From Nocardioides alkalitolerans (GTDB lineage Bacteria; Actinomycetota; Actinomycetes; Propionibacteriales; Nocardioidaceae), in NCBI GenBank assembly GCA_038184435.1, contig CP116227.1, forward strand, positions 3,873,501-3,937,500: a stretch of DNA of 64,000 nt. Reading direction: 5' to 3'. Each line of letters begins with the position of its first letter. The stretch's first letter is position 1. This document shows positions 24,553-33,021 of this stretch, piece by piece. Under the pieces are notes generated by a model. The model searched no databases and had not been told where the DNA came from. It saw nothing but the letters and a program-made list of their open reading frames with translations. A program made the translations under genes and the position numbers.

Positions 24553-25923
24553 TCAGGCCGGCGCGGCGACCCGACCGGGGGCGACCGGCAGCCGCTCGAA
24601 GCCGCGGAGCACCCGGGTCTCCCGGCGTCGCGGGGTGCCGTCGACGCGGAGGTCGGGGAACCGCTCGTGGAGCATCTGCAGGGCGATCCGCGCCTCGGCC
24701 CGGGCCAGCGCCGCGCCGAGGCAGTAGTGCGCACCGGAGGAGAAGGCGAGGTGGGCGTTCGCGTTCGGGCGCGCGACGTCGAACACCCGCGGGTCGTCGA
24801 ACACGGCCGGGTCGCGGTTGGCGGCGGCGAGGAACAGCAGGACGGGCGTGCCGCCCCCGATCTCGACGCCCTCGAGCTCGAGGTCGTGGGGCACGATGCG
24901 CAGCGAGTTCTGCACCGGCGGGTCGAAGCGGAGCGTCTCCTCCACGACGCCGGCCCACAGGTCGGGCTCCGCGAGGGCGCGCTCGCGCTGGTCGCGGTGC
25001 TGCTCGAGCAGCACCACGGCGTTGGAGATGAGGTTGACGGTCGTCTCGAACCCGGCCGCCAGCACGAGCAGGGCGACGGCCCGCAGCTCCAGGTCGGTCA
25101 GCTGCGTCTCGTCGCCGTCGCCGTCGAGGAGCGCGAGCTGGCTGAGCAGGTCGTCACCGGGGTGGCGCCGCTTCTCCTCGACGTGCGCAGTCACCCAGCG
25201 GTGCATCGCGCGCACGGCGCTGCTGGCGCGGCGGTAGCGCCCCCAGCGCAGCCCGGGGTCGAGCAGGCTGGCGGCGCTGTTGCCCCAGGCGAGGAGCTGG
25301 CGGTGGTCGCGCTCGGGCACCCCGAGGATCGCGCCGATCACCGCGACGGGGAGCTGGGCGGCGTAGGCGTCCACCAGGTCGGTGCGCTCCGCGCCCGCCC
25401 GCTCGATCCGGTCGAGCAGGCGCTCGGCCGTCGCGGCGACGAGGTCCTCCTGGCTGCGCACCTGACGGGCGGTGAAGGCGCGGTTGACGAGGCGCCGCAT
25501 GCGGGCGTGGTCGACGCCGTCGGTGGCGAGCAGCGAGGGCGGGTCGATCGGTCCGGCGGCCCACGGGTCGGTGCCCCAGCGGGCCAGGACGCCGAGGGGG
25601 CCGGGCAGGTCGCGCAGACCGGCGCCGACCCGTACGTCGGGGTGGCGCAGCAAGGCCGTCGTGAGCGCGTGGTCGGTCGTCGCGGAGACGACGCGGCCCG
25701 GGACGAGCCGGCCGAGGGAGCGGAGCTCCTCGTACGCCGGGTAGGGGTCCGCGCGCAGGGCCGGGTCGCAGTCGATCCGGGCGAACAGCTCGCCGCTCCG
25801 CGCCGCGTGCTCGAAGAACGCCCGGGTCAGCGCGTGCTCGCCCACCCAGCGGGCCGCCGCCCGGACGTCGCCGACGGGGTCCCGCTCGGCGGGCACGTGG
25901 TCGGCGCGGTCCAGCAGGGGCAT
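24553..25923 (-). CDS. Cytochrome P450
   Basis: A 456-residue soluble heme monooxygenase. The I-helix motif AGFETT is at 290-295, ExxR is in EETLR (329-332) and the heme loop is FSSGAHYCLG with the ligand Cys401. Helix C residues HxRMRRLVNRAF are also present. No ferredoxin or ferredoxin reductase gene is adjacent, so redox partners are elsewhere. The substrate is unknown. It lies on the same strand as the two-component genes but is separated from them by the palindrome. Confidence 0.94.
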   Translation of the reverse strand: MPLLDRADHVPAERDPVGDVRAAARWVGEHALTRAFFEHAARSGELFARIDCDPALRADPYPAYEELRSLGRLVPGRVVSATTDHALTTALLRHPDVRVGAGLRDLPGPLGVLARWGTDPWAAGPIDPPSLLATDGVDHARMRRLVNRAFTARQVRSQEDLVAATAERLLDRIERAGAERTDLVDAYAAQLPVAVIGAILGVPERDHRQLLAWGNSAASLLDPGLRWGRYRRASSAVRAMHRWVTAHVEEKRRHPGDDLLSQLALLDGDGDETQLTDLELRAVALLVLAAGFETTVNLISNAVVLLEQHRDQRERALAEPDLWAGVVEETLRFDPPVQNSLRIVPHDLELEGVEIGGGTPVLLFLAAANRDPAVFDDPRVFDVARPNANAHLAFSSGAHYCLGAALARAEARIALQMLHERFPDLRVDGTPRRRETRVLRGFERLPVAPGRVAAPA

Positions 25924-26008
25924 GTCTCGTCCTCCTCGGGCGTGCGGGCGCGTGCTCCTCCACGCTAGGACGCCGGGGGAAGCGGCGCATCGGTCGACGG
26001 CAGGGTGT

Positions 26009-26034
26009 CGGTCTCCTCCCGTGGGAGGAGACCG
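26009..26034. promoter_or_regulatory. Perfect 12+12 palindrome before the second kinase gene
   Basis: CGGTCTCCTCCC, GT, GGGAGGAGACCG: arms are perfectly complementary. The core CCTCCCGTGGGAGG resembles CCACCCGCGGGTGG at 24521-24540. It lies about 65-90 bases before the kinase start and divergently before the P450 gene, so it could control either. Confidence 0.6.
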
Positions 26035-26098
26035 GCGGGGTGCCGTCGGGTGTCGCGGAGGGATGTCGCACCGGTGTGCGCACGCCTAGGGTGCCCCT

Positions 26099-27373
26099 GT
26101 GGAGCGAGCCCCCGGCGTACCGCGCCCGCCCGCCGGCCTGCGCGCCCGCATCGAGGACAAGGCGCTGCGGCACGGGCTGGCCGCGCCCTGGTGGATCGGC
26201 ACGACGGCGGTGCTCGCCCAGGTCGCCGCGGCGCTGGTGGCGCTCGTCCAGCGGGACGCGCTCTTCTCCCCGGCGGTGCTCGCCGTCGGGGTCATGGCGG
26301 CGCCGTTCGCCGCGCAGGCGCTGCTGCGCGCGTGGGTGCCGGCGTGGGTCGACCTCGCGGCCGGGCTCGCGGGGGCGGCCTGGATCGCCGTCCTGCCCGT
26401 CGTCACCACCGGCCTCGCCGACTTCCTGCCCGTCTCGGTGGCGTTCCTCGTCGCCCACGTGACCGCGGCGACGAGCGCGCGCGTCGGGGCCCTGGCGGCG
26501 GGGTCCGCCATCGGCGTCGCGGTGGTGCTGCCGGGGCCGCTGCTCGGCATCGCGGCCGACCCGGGCGGGGCCGTCGTGGGCGTGCTGGAGGTGTGCCTCG
26601 GCGGGGTCGTCGGCTACTGGTTCCGCACGCAGATGCGGGCGTTGGCGGCCGAGCGGGCGGCCCGTTCGCAGGAGGCGGAGCGGGCGGCGCTGGCCGAGCG
26701 GCAGCGGATCGCGCGCGAGATCCACGACCTCGTCGCGCACTCGCTCAGCGTGACCGTCCTGCACGTGGCGGGAGCGCGCCAGGTGCTCCTCGACGGGGTC
26801 GCCGACGCGGCGGAGGGGCGGGCCGCGGCGCTCGAGGAGGCGACGCGCGAGGCGTGCGAGGCGTTGGCCGACGCCGAGGAGGTGGGTCGACGCGCGATGG
26901 CCGACATCCGCCGCACGGTCGGGCTCCTGGCCCGCGGCGACGGGGACAGGGGCGACGGGGACAGGGGAGGCGACGGCGGGGACCGCCACGCCCTGCCCGA
27001 CGCCCGCGACCTGCCGGCCCTGGTCGCGCAGGTGCGCGCGGCGGGCCTCCCCGTGGAGGCGGCGCTCGAGGGCGACCTCGCCGCGGTGCCGCCCGCCCTC
27101 GGGCTGGGCCTCTACCGCGTGCTGCAGGAGTCGTTGGCGAACGCCGCCCGGCACGCGCCGGGTGCGCCGGTGCGGGTCGAGGTCGACGTACGCCGCGGGG
27201 CCCGCCTCCGCGTCGTGAACGACGTGCCCCCGGGTGCGGTCCCCGGCACCGACGGGTCGGGCACCGAGGGGATGGCCGCCCGCGTGGCGGGGCTCGGTGG
27301 CACGCTGCGGGCGGGCCGACGCCGCGAGGGCGGCGTCGTGCGGTGGGTCGTCGAGGCGGAGGTGGCGGGATGA
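26099..27373 (+). CDS. Two-component sensor kinase (HisKA_3 type)
   Basis: A 424-residue kinase with about four membrane helices (residues 30-180), a HisKA_3 box (ERQRIAREIHDLVAHSL, His near 210) and an HATPase with VLQESLANAARHA. A DG-rich insertion at about 280-298 (GDGDRGDGDRG) precedes the ATPase region. The usual DDGRG box is reduced to VNDVPPGA, so ATP binding may be weak. GTG start; the ATG of its regulator overlaps its stop by 4 bases. Confidence 0.9.
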   Translation: MERAPGVPRPPAGLRARIEDKALRHGLAAPWWIGTTAVLAQVAAALVALVQRDALFSPAVLAVGVMAAPFAAQALLRAWVPAWVDLAAGLAGAAWIAVLPVVTTGLADFLPVSVAFLVAHVTAATSARVGALAAGSAIGVAVVLPGPLLGIAADPGGAVVGVLEVCLGGVVGYWFRTQMRALAAERAARSQEAERAALAERQRIAREIHDLVAHSLSVTVLHVAGARQVLLDGVADAAEGRAAALEEATREACEALADAEEVGRRAMADIRRTVGLLARGDGDRGDGDRGGDGGDRHALPDARDLPALVAQVRAAGLPVEAALEGDLAAVPPALGLGLYRVLQESLANAARHAPGAPVRVEVDVRRGARLRVVNDVPPGAVPGTDGSGTEGMAARVAGLGGTLRAGRRREGGVVRWVVEAEVAG

Positions 27374-28041
27374 GCGAGCGGCCGCCGGTCCGCGTGCTGC
27401 TGGTCGACGACCAGGAGCTCGTGCGCTCGGGGCTGCGCCGGATCCTGCGGCGGCGGGCGGGCTTCGAGGTCGTGGCCGAGTGCGACGACGGGGACGGGGT
27501 GCCCGCGGCGGTCGCGGCGCACGCGCCCGACCTGGTCGTGATGGACCTGCGGATGCGCCGCGTCGACGGGATCGCGGCGACGGCGGCCCTGCGCGCGGCC
27601 GGGGACGCCCCACCGGTGCTGGTGCTGACCACCTTCGACGACGACGAGCTGCTCTCCGGTGCGCTCCGGGCGGGCGCGGCCGGCTTCTGCCTGAAGGACA
27701 CCCCGGCCGACGACCTGGTCCGCGCCGCCCACGCCGTCGCTGCCGGCGCGTCCTGGCTCGACCCCACGGTCACCGGGCGCGTGCTCGCGACGTACCGCGC
27801 CGTCTCGCCCGGTTCGCCCGCGTCCTCCGCCAGCCTCGACGTGCTCACCCAGCGGGAGACCGAGGTGCTGCGGGCCATCGGCCGGGGCCTGACGAACGGC
27901 GAGATCGCGGCCGAGCTGACGATCTCGGAGCTGACGGTCAAGAGCCACGTCGGCCGCATCTTCACCAAGCTCGGGCTCCGCGACCGGGCCGCCGCCGTCG
28001 TGCACGCCTTCGACACGGGTCTCGTGCGTCCGGGCGGGTAG
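27370..28041 (+). CDS. LuxR/NarL-type response regulator
   Basis: A 223-residue partner of the preceding kinase. The receiver has VDDQELVRSG, VVMDLRMRRVDG (Asp near 58) and FCLKDT; the output domain is LTQRETEVLRAIGRGLTNGEIAAEL. A small GGACCC-GTC-GGGTCC hairpin follows the stop (28043-28057). The small secreted-protein gene downstream, with its own dyad, could be a target. Confidence 0.93.
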   Translation: MSERPPVRVLLVDDQELVRSGLRRILRRRAGFEVVAECDDGDGVPAAVAAHAPDLVVMDLRMRRVDGIAATAALRAAGDAPPVLVLTTFDDDELLSGALRAGAAGFCLKDTPADDLVRAAHAVAAGASWLDPTVTGRVLATYRAVSPGSPASSASLDVLTQRETEVLRAIGRGLTNGEIAAELTISELTVKSHVGRIFTKLGLRDRAAAVVHAFDTGLVRPGG

Positions 28042-28086
28042 CGGACCCGTCGGGTCCGGTCCAGACCTCTGCGGCGTCTCCCCGGC

Positions 28087-28114
28087 GAACCCGGGACAGA
28101 CGGCCCCCGGGTTC
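28087..28114. promoter_or_regulatory. Inverted repeat before the small secreted-protein gene
   Basis: GAACCCGGG (28087-28095) and CCCGGGTTC (28106-28114) are perfect 9-base arms with a 10-base spacer, ending 13 bases before the ATG. The position would allow repression or a 5' leader hairpin that covers the ribosome site. Confidence 0.4.
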
Positions 28115-28127
28115 CTAGCGTGCGTCC

Positions 28128-28388
28128 ATGAGGTTCCGCACCCTGCTCGCCACCGTCTCCCTCGTCCTCGCCGGGCTGGTGGCGTCGCCCGCCCTGTCGC
28201 CCGCCCTGTCGCCCGCCGCCCACGCCGCGGCACCGGCGGCGAGCTGCACGAAGACCTCGAGCGGCACGTGCATCAAGGGCGGCCAGTTCTGCCCCAAGGC
28301 GTCCTACGGCAAGAGCGGCTACGACAAGAACCACAAGCGCTGGGTGTGCAAGGGCGACCGCCAGCACCCGAGGTGGACCAAGCCCTGA
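28128..28388 (+). CDS. Small secreted Cys-containing protein
   Basis: An 86-residue preprotein. Residues 1-34 form a classical Sec signal (MRFR, a long hydrophobic run, AHAA), with an odd SPALSPALSP repeat before the cleavage site. The mature part of about 50 residues is Lys-rich and has four cysteines (C-x7-C-x6-C-x18-C), likely two disulfides, with a GGQFCPKASYGKSGYD core. I recall similar short cores at the ends of some secreted actinobacterial proteins, but no function is known to me. Confidence 0.75.
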   Translation: MRFRTLLATVSLVLAGLVASPALSPALSPAAHAAAPAASCTKTSSGTCIKGGQFCPKASYGKSGYDKNHKRWVCKGDRQHPRWTKP

Positions 28389-28403
28389 TCCGTACGCCGC
28401 GGG

Positions 28404-29933
28404 TCAGCCCGCGTGCTGCTCCTTCAGCACGCGGCGCAGCAGCTTCCCGGTCGGCGTGCGGGGGAGCTCCTCGGCGAAGGTCAGCGTGCGCGGGCACTTC
28501 ACGCGTGTGAGGTGCTCCCGCACGTGCTCGAGCAGCGCCTCGGCGCGCTCCGGGCTCGGCTCGAGGCCCGGCCGCAGCTGCACGACGGCGCGCACCTCCG
28601 CGCCGTACTCGGGGTGGGGGACCCCGAACACCGCGGCGTCGGCGACGTCGGGGTGCGCGACGAGGAGGTTCTCCGCCTCCTGCGGGTAGACGTTGACGCC
28701 CCCGACGAGCACGAGGTCCTCGCGACGGTCGCTGAGGTAGAGGTAGCCGTCGGCGTCGACGTACCCGAGGTCGCCGACGGTGCGCCAGCCCCGCTCGTTG
28801 CGGGTCGCCTCGGTCTTCTCCGGGGCGTTGAGGTAGCTGAAGTCCAGGCCGCCCTCGGACCAGATGGTGCCGTGCTCGCCGGGTGGCAGCTCGTTACCCT
28901 GCGCGTCGAGGACGTGGGGGGTGCCCAGCACGGCACGGCCCACGGACCCCGGCCGCTCGAGCGCCTCCGCGGAGCGGATGACGGTGAGGAGGATGGCCTC
29001 GGTGCACGAGTAGTACTCGTCGACGATCGGGCCGACCCAGTCGATCATCGCCCGCTTCACCTCGGGTGGGCACGGCGCGGCGGCGTGGATGACGGCCCGG
29101 AGCGAGGAGAGGTCGGCGGCGGCACGCACCTCGTCGGGGAGCTGCAGCATCCGCACGAACATCGTCGGCACCATCTGGGTGTGGGTCACGCGGCGCACCT
29201 CGATGAGGCGCAGGGCCTCGGCCGCGTCGAACTTCGGCATGACGACCACGGAGCCGCCGAAGCGCTGCACCGTCATGGACGTGCGCAGGGGGGCGGCGTG
29301 GTAGAGCGGCGCCGGCGAGAGGTAGATCGTGTCGGCGTCGAAGCCCCAGGTCGCCTGGAGGAACGGGGCCGTGCCGGGAGCGGTGCCCAGCGGCGCGTTC
29401 GGGAGGCTCGCCGCGACGCCCTTGGGGCGGCCCGTCGTGCCGGAGGAGTAGAGGAGGTCGACGCCCTCGCGCTCGGGGCCGGTCGGCTCCGCGGGCTGGG
29501 CGGGCAGGAGCGGGCGGAGGTCCTCGAAGACGTCCTCGAACCCGGCGGCCGGGCCGTCGACGGTGAAGGCCGCGACGGGGCGGTCAACCTCGGCCAGCGC
29601 CGTGGCGGCGACGGCTGCGTGGCTGGTGGCGGTGAAGAGTGCGCGGGCGCCGGAGTCGGCCAGGATGTAGGCGACCTCGCTGGCGGTCAGGCGCTCGGCG
29701 ATCGCGGTGTAGCGCAGGCCGGAGCGTTGCGCGGCCCACGCGACCTCGAGGAGTCCGACGACGTTCGGCAGCAGGAGGGCCACGACGTCGCCGTCGGCGA
29801 TCCCGCGCTCGCGCAGCAGGTTGGCGATGCGGATGGAGTCGTCGACCAGCTCGGCGTAGGTCACCCGGGTGTCCCCGAGCTCGTAGGCGACCTTGTCGGG
29901 GGTGCGCTCCGCATGTGCGTCGGGGAAGTCCAC
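28404..29933 (-). CDS. AMP-binding acyl-CoA ligase
   Basis: A 509-residue adenylate-forming ligase activating a carboxylic acid to its CoA thioester. Seen: LLYSSGTTGRPKGVA near 160 (P-loop), the Tyr-Tyr-Ser-Cys-Thr-Glu region near 294, GWRTVGDLGYVDADGYLYL near 380, DRREDLVLVGG, and the C-terminal Lys in TPTGKLLRR. A GGAG site precedes the GTG start. A TetR-type operator lies 14-35 bases upstream, tying it to the neighbouring TetR gene and to the acyl-CoA dehydrogenase operon. The likely role is catabolism of a fatty, aromatic or branched acid. Confidence 0.9.
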   Translation of the reverse strand: MDFPDAHAERTPDKVAYELGDTRVTYAELVDDSIRIANLLRERGIADGDVVALLLPNVVGLLEVAWAAQRSGLRYTAIAERLTASEVAYILADSGARALFTATSHAAVAATALAEVDRPVAAFTVDGPAAGFEDVFEDLRPLLPAQPAEPTGPEREGVDLLYSSGTTGRPKGVAASLPNAPLGTAPGTAPFLQATWGFDADTIYLSPAPLYHAAPLRTSMTVQRFGGSVVVMPKFDAAEALRLIEVRRVTHTQMVPTMFVRMLQLPDEVRAAADLSSLRAVIHAAAPCPPEVKRAMIDWVGPIVDEYYSCTEAILLTVIRSAEALERPGSVGRAVLGTPHVLDAQGNELPPGEHGTIWSEGGLDFSYLNAPEKTEATRNERGWRTVGDLGYVDADGYLYLSDRREDLVLVGGVNVYPQEAENLLVAHPDVADAAVFGVPHPEYGAEVRAVVQLRPGLEPSPERAEALLEHVREHLTRVKCPRTLTFAEELPRTPTGKLLRRVLKEQHAG

Positions 29934-29946
29934 TCCAGCTCCTTCT

Positions 29947-29966
29947 AAACGAACGCTCGCTCAGTT
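29947..29966. promoter_or_regulatory. TetR-type operator before the acyl-CoA ligase
   Basis: Reverse-strand reading gives CTGAGCGAGCGTTCG, identical over 15 bases with the site at 35723. The core is the palindrome CGAnCGnTCG. Similar sites at 30765 and 30832 flank the TetR and transporter genes. Confidence 0.7.
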
Positions 29967-30022
29967 CTTGCTCAATGTAAGCCGGGCCACACGAGGCGTC
30001 AAGGCGCGGAGCGGGTGGTGGG

Positions 30023-30604
30023 TCAGCGCACCATCGCGAGCGCGAGGTCCGCGTAGGTCGCGGCCATCTCCTCCGGGGCGACCGGGCCGTCGGTGCGGTA
30101 CCAGTTCACGATCGAGCGGCTCATGTTGATGATGGCGCGCGCGGCCTCGCGGGGATGGGGGGTGGAGAACGTCCCGTCGGTGACGCCGCGGTCGACCACC
30201 GCGCGGAAGAGGGTCTCCTGCTGGTCGCGCAGCGCGACGATCGCGGCGAGCCCCCCGTCGTCCAGGCTGCGGATCTCGGAGGCGCCGATGAGCGCCTCGC
30301 GCTGGCGCCGGATGTGGAACAGGACCCACGTGCGGACCAGGGCGGCGAGCTGCTCGTCCGCGTCGCCGCCGGCGGCCAGCACGGCCGCACGGGTCTCCTC
30401 GATCACCTCGCTGAGGATCTCGACCATGATCGCCTGGAGGATCTGCTGCTTCGACTTGAAGTGGTAGTAGATCGACGCGACCGTCACGTCCGCGGCCGCG
30501 GCGATGTCCCGGGTCGAGGCCCCGTGGTAGCCGACCTTGCCGAAGAGCTCGACCGCGCCCTCGATGATGACCGCGCGCCCGCCCCGGCGTCCCGACGTCG
30601 CCAT
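30023..30604 (-). CDS. TetR-family regulator
   Basis: A 193-residue repressor. The N-terminal helix-turn-helix is IIEGAVELFGKVGYHGASTRDIAAAADVTVASIYYHFKSKQQIL cut into its helices at residues 10-55; the rest is the ligand domain. The ATG at 30604 begins the conserved region, while the longer frame adds a low-quality leader. It sits amid four copies of one palindrome and is the obvious candidate to bind them. The ligand is probably an acyl-CoA made by the ligase next door. Confidence 0.92.
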   Translation of the reverse strand: MATSGRRGGRAVIIEGAVELFGKVGYHGASTRDIAAAADVTVASIYYHFKSKQQILQAIMVEILSEVIEETRAAVLAAGGDADEQLAALVRTWVLFHIRRQREALIGASEIRSLDDGGLAAIVALRDQQETLFRAVVDRGVTDGTFSTPHPREAARAIINMSRSIVNWYRTDGPVAPEEMAATYADLALAMVR

Positions 30605-30764
30605 GTGTGCTCCTGCCTCGTGCCGGCCGCGGTGGCCGATGTGGTCGCTGATCCTGCCTGATGTCCGCCCCGGAGTGGGTGTCGAGGAGGGCGCGTCGCG
30701 GAGTCGCGACCCCAGCGCCACGGGAGGCGACGCGGAGGGAGCGCAACCCCGGCGGGCGCAAGAA

Positions 30765-30783
30765 ATGAGCGATCGCTCGGTAT
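30765..30783. promoter_or_regulatory. TetR-type operator (upstream copy)
   Basis: ATGAGCGATCGCTCGGTAT, matching TGAGCGAnCGnTCGGTA. It lies about 160 bases before the TetR gene start (minus strand) and 140 before the transporter gene, so it may serve autoregulation. Confidence 0.7.
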
Positions 30784-30831
30784 GCGGTTCCCGCTCAAGT
30801 CCCTCCGTTGCAGCCTGATCGACATTTATTT

Positions 30832-30849
30832 ATAGCGAACGTTCGGTAT
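30832..30849. promoter_or_regulatory. TetR-type operator in the transporter promoter
   Basis: ATAGCGAACGTTCGGTAT matches the same consensus and overlaps the AT-rich patch, as expected for an operator that blocks RNA polymerase. Confidence 0.7.
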
Positions 30850-30924
30850 TGCAATGTGCTCGGTTGGGCCGTACGGTGACGCCGGTCACGCTCGACGGGA
30901 GCGGCCGACTCCAGGAGAAGAACC

Positions 30925-32112
30925 ATGAAGAAGTTCGCAGTCGCAGCGCTCGCCGTGGCCTCGGTGGCCAGCCTCGCCGCGTGTGGCAACGACAGCTCGT
31001 CCGAGCGCGAGGACGGTGTCGTGCGCATCGGTCTCGTCGGTCCCGAGACGGGCGCGGCGCCGCAGTTCCACACCGACCTCGTGCGGCCCGTGGAGCTCGC
31101 CGTGGCCGACCTCGCCGACGAGTACGGCCTGGACGTCGAGATCGTCACGGTCGACGACAAGGGCACTCCCGACGGCGCCTCGGCGGCCGTGCAGCAGCTC
31201 CTCAACACCGAGGACGTCGACGCGATCTTCGGTCCCCCGCAGTCGGGCAACGCGCTCCAGGTGGCCGAGGTCATCCAGCGCAGCGGCCGCCCGTGGCTGA
31301 GCGCCGCGCTGGCCCCGGAGATCATGGACGAGTCGCTCGACCCCAACTGGCTGTTCCGCACCAACTACAACGCCAGCGACCTCTCCTCCGTCGTGGCGCA
31401 GTACCTCTTCTCGGGCGACAGCACCGTGGGCATCGTGCACTCGGCCGACGCCTACGGGCAGAGCGGCGCCGAGTCCATCGAGGCCGAGGCCGAGGAGCTG
31501 GGCGCCGAGATCGCGGCCGTCGAGGCGATCCAGCCCGGCACGACCGACTTCAGCGCCGGCATCTCGCGGCTCGCGGCCGCCGGCGTCGACACCGTCTTCC
31601 TCGCCATCACGGCCGGCGCCGACACGGCGACCGTCACCAAGGCGATCGCCCAGGAGGGCCTCGCCGCCGACCGCGTCGTCACCAACGCAACGATCCTCGC
31701 GGACTTCGCCACGCTGGCCGACCCCGAGCAGTGGGAGAACCTGGTCTTCATCGACCCGCGCGACCTGACCGGCGACACCGTCGCCGGGATCGCGGCGGAC
31801 TACGAGGCGGAGTACGGCGAGGCGCCGATCATCCCGACCAACGTCTACAGCTGGATGGCGGCCGTCGACGCCTACCTCCAGGCCGTGGCCGAGGTCGGCG
31901 ACGCCCGCGACTTCGACGGCGTCCGCGAGGCCATGGAGGGCCTCGAGCAGGTGTCCGTGCGCGACGACGTCTACGAGCAGCCGTTCGGTGCGGGTGACCA
32001 CGAGATCTACGAGCCCGAGGACCCGTCGCAGTGGATCGTCTTCGGGTTCGACGGCGAGGGCGCGCTGGAGGCCCGGGGCGACCTGGGCTCGTGCATCGCC
32101 GACGGCTGCTGA
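30925..32112 (+). CDS. Branched-chain-amino-acid-type ABC substrate-binding lipoprotein
   Basis: A 395-residue periplasmic-binding-protein fold of the LivJ type, anchored by a lipobox (SLAAC, Cys20) after a short signal. The two-lobe fold begins with VRIGLVGPETGAA. AGGAGAAG precedes the ATG. It opens an operon with permease, permease-ATPase fusion and second ATPase. With acyl-CoA ligase and dehydrogenase genes under the same operator, the cargo is more likely an organic acid than leucine. Confidence 0.92.
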   Translation: MKKFAVAALAVASVASLAACGNDSSSEREDGVVRIGLVGPETGAAPQFHTDLVRPVELAVADLADEYGLDVEIVTVDDKGTPDGASAAVQQLLNTEDVDAIFGPPQSGNALQVAEVIQRSGRPWLSAALAPEIMDESLDPNWLFRTNYNASDLSSVVAQYLFSGDSTVGIVHSADAYGQSGAESIEAEAEELGAEIAAVEAIQPGTTDFSAGISRLAAAGVDTVFLAITAGADTATVTKAIAQEGLAADRVVTNATILADFATLADPEQWENLVFIDPRDLTGDTVAGIAADYEAEYGEAPIIPTNVYSWMAAVDAYLQAVAEVGDARDFDGVREAMEGLEQVSVRDDVYEQPFGAGDHEIYEPEDPSQWIVFGFDGEGALEARGDLGSCIADGC

Positions 32113-32154
32113 GCGCCGTACCGACGACCCGAGAACCTGGGAGAGAGGCCGCCG

Positions 32155-33021
32155 ATGGACGCCGTGGTGTCCGGGATCGTGCTGGCGGGGCTGTACGCCC
32201 TCGTCGGCCAGGGGCTGGTGCTGACGTTCGTCACCACCCGCACCCTCAACTTCGCCTCCGGTGAGCTGCTCGCCGTCGGTGGCTTCCTCGCCCTGGGGGT
32301 GGGCAGCTGGTCGTGGCTGCCCACCCCGGGCAAGCTCGCCGTCGTGGTGCTCGTGGGCGGCGCGCTGGGCGCGGTGGTGCACCGCTGGCTGGTGCTGCCG
32401 TTCGCGCGCGGCGAGCACGACTCGCGCTGGTTGCTCAGCACCGTGGGCATCTCCTACGTGCTGCTCAACCTCTTCACCAACGGTGAGGGCGCGAACCCGC
32501 AGCGGGTCGAGCTGACCCGCAACCCGGGCACCGTCGAGGTGCTGGGCGTGGGGGTCAACAAGCAGTCGCTGGTCATCGCGGTGATCGCCGTCGTGGTGAC
32601 GCTCGCGCTCGTCGCGGCCTCGCGCTGGACGTCGGGCGGCGTCATCATGCGCGCCGTCGCGGAGGACCCGCGCACGGTCGCGCTCATGGGCATCTCTCCG
32701 CGGCTCGTGGGCGCGGTGGCGTACGCCGCGGCCACCGCCCTCGCCGCGCTCGCGGGCGTGCTGTGGGCCTCCGAGGTCGGCGCCACGCCCGGCCTCGGCG
32801 TGCACGTGCTCGTCTCGGCCTTCGCCGTGGCGGTCATCGGTGGCCTCACCTCCTTCTGGGGCCCGCTCGTCGGCGCCGTCGTCTTCGGTGTCGTCGTGCA
32901 GGTGAGCGCCTACGAGCTGGGCGCGCTCTGGGGCCAGGTCGCCGGCCTGGCGCTGGTCATCGTGGTGCTGGTCCTCCGCCCGGAGGGCCTGGTCGGTCGA
33001 CGCGTGGAGGCGAAGCTGTGA
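32155..33021 (+). CDS. livH: LivH-type ABC permease
   Basis: A 288-residue inner-membrane permease with about eight hydrophobic helices; the family segment TRTLNFASGELLAVG near 25-40 and VIGGLTSFWGPLVGAVVFG near 225 are clear. GAGAGAGG lies before the ATG. Its stop overlaps the GTG of the next gene. Confidence 0.92.
   Translation: MDAVVSGIVLAGLYALVGQGLVLTFVTTRTLNFASGELLAVGGFLALGVGSWSWLPTPGKLAVVVLVGGALGAVVHRWLVLPFARGEHDSRWLLSTVGISYVLLNLFTNGEGANPQRVELTRNPGTVEVLGVGVNKQSLVIAVIAVVVTLALVAASRWTSGGVIMRAVAEDPRTVALMGISPRLVGAVAYAAATALAALAGVLWASEVGATPGLGVHVLVSAFAVAVIGGLTSFWGPLVGAVVFGVVVQVSAYELGALWGQVAGLALVIVVLVLRPEGLVGRRVEAKL

Larger units (their letters stand above)
30605..30924. other. 320-base regulatory region between TetR and transporter genes
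   Basis: No protein gene is supported here. It includes two TetR-type operators (30765-30783 and 30832-30849) and an unusually AT-rich patch (TTTATTTATA at about 30824-30833) that is probably the promoter of the transporter operon. Confidence 0.65.
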
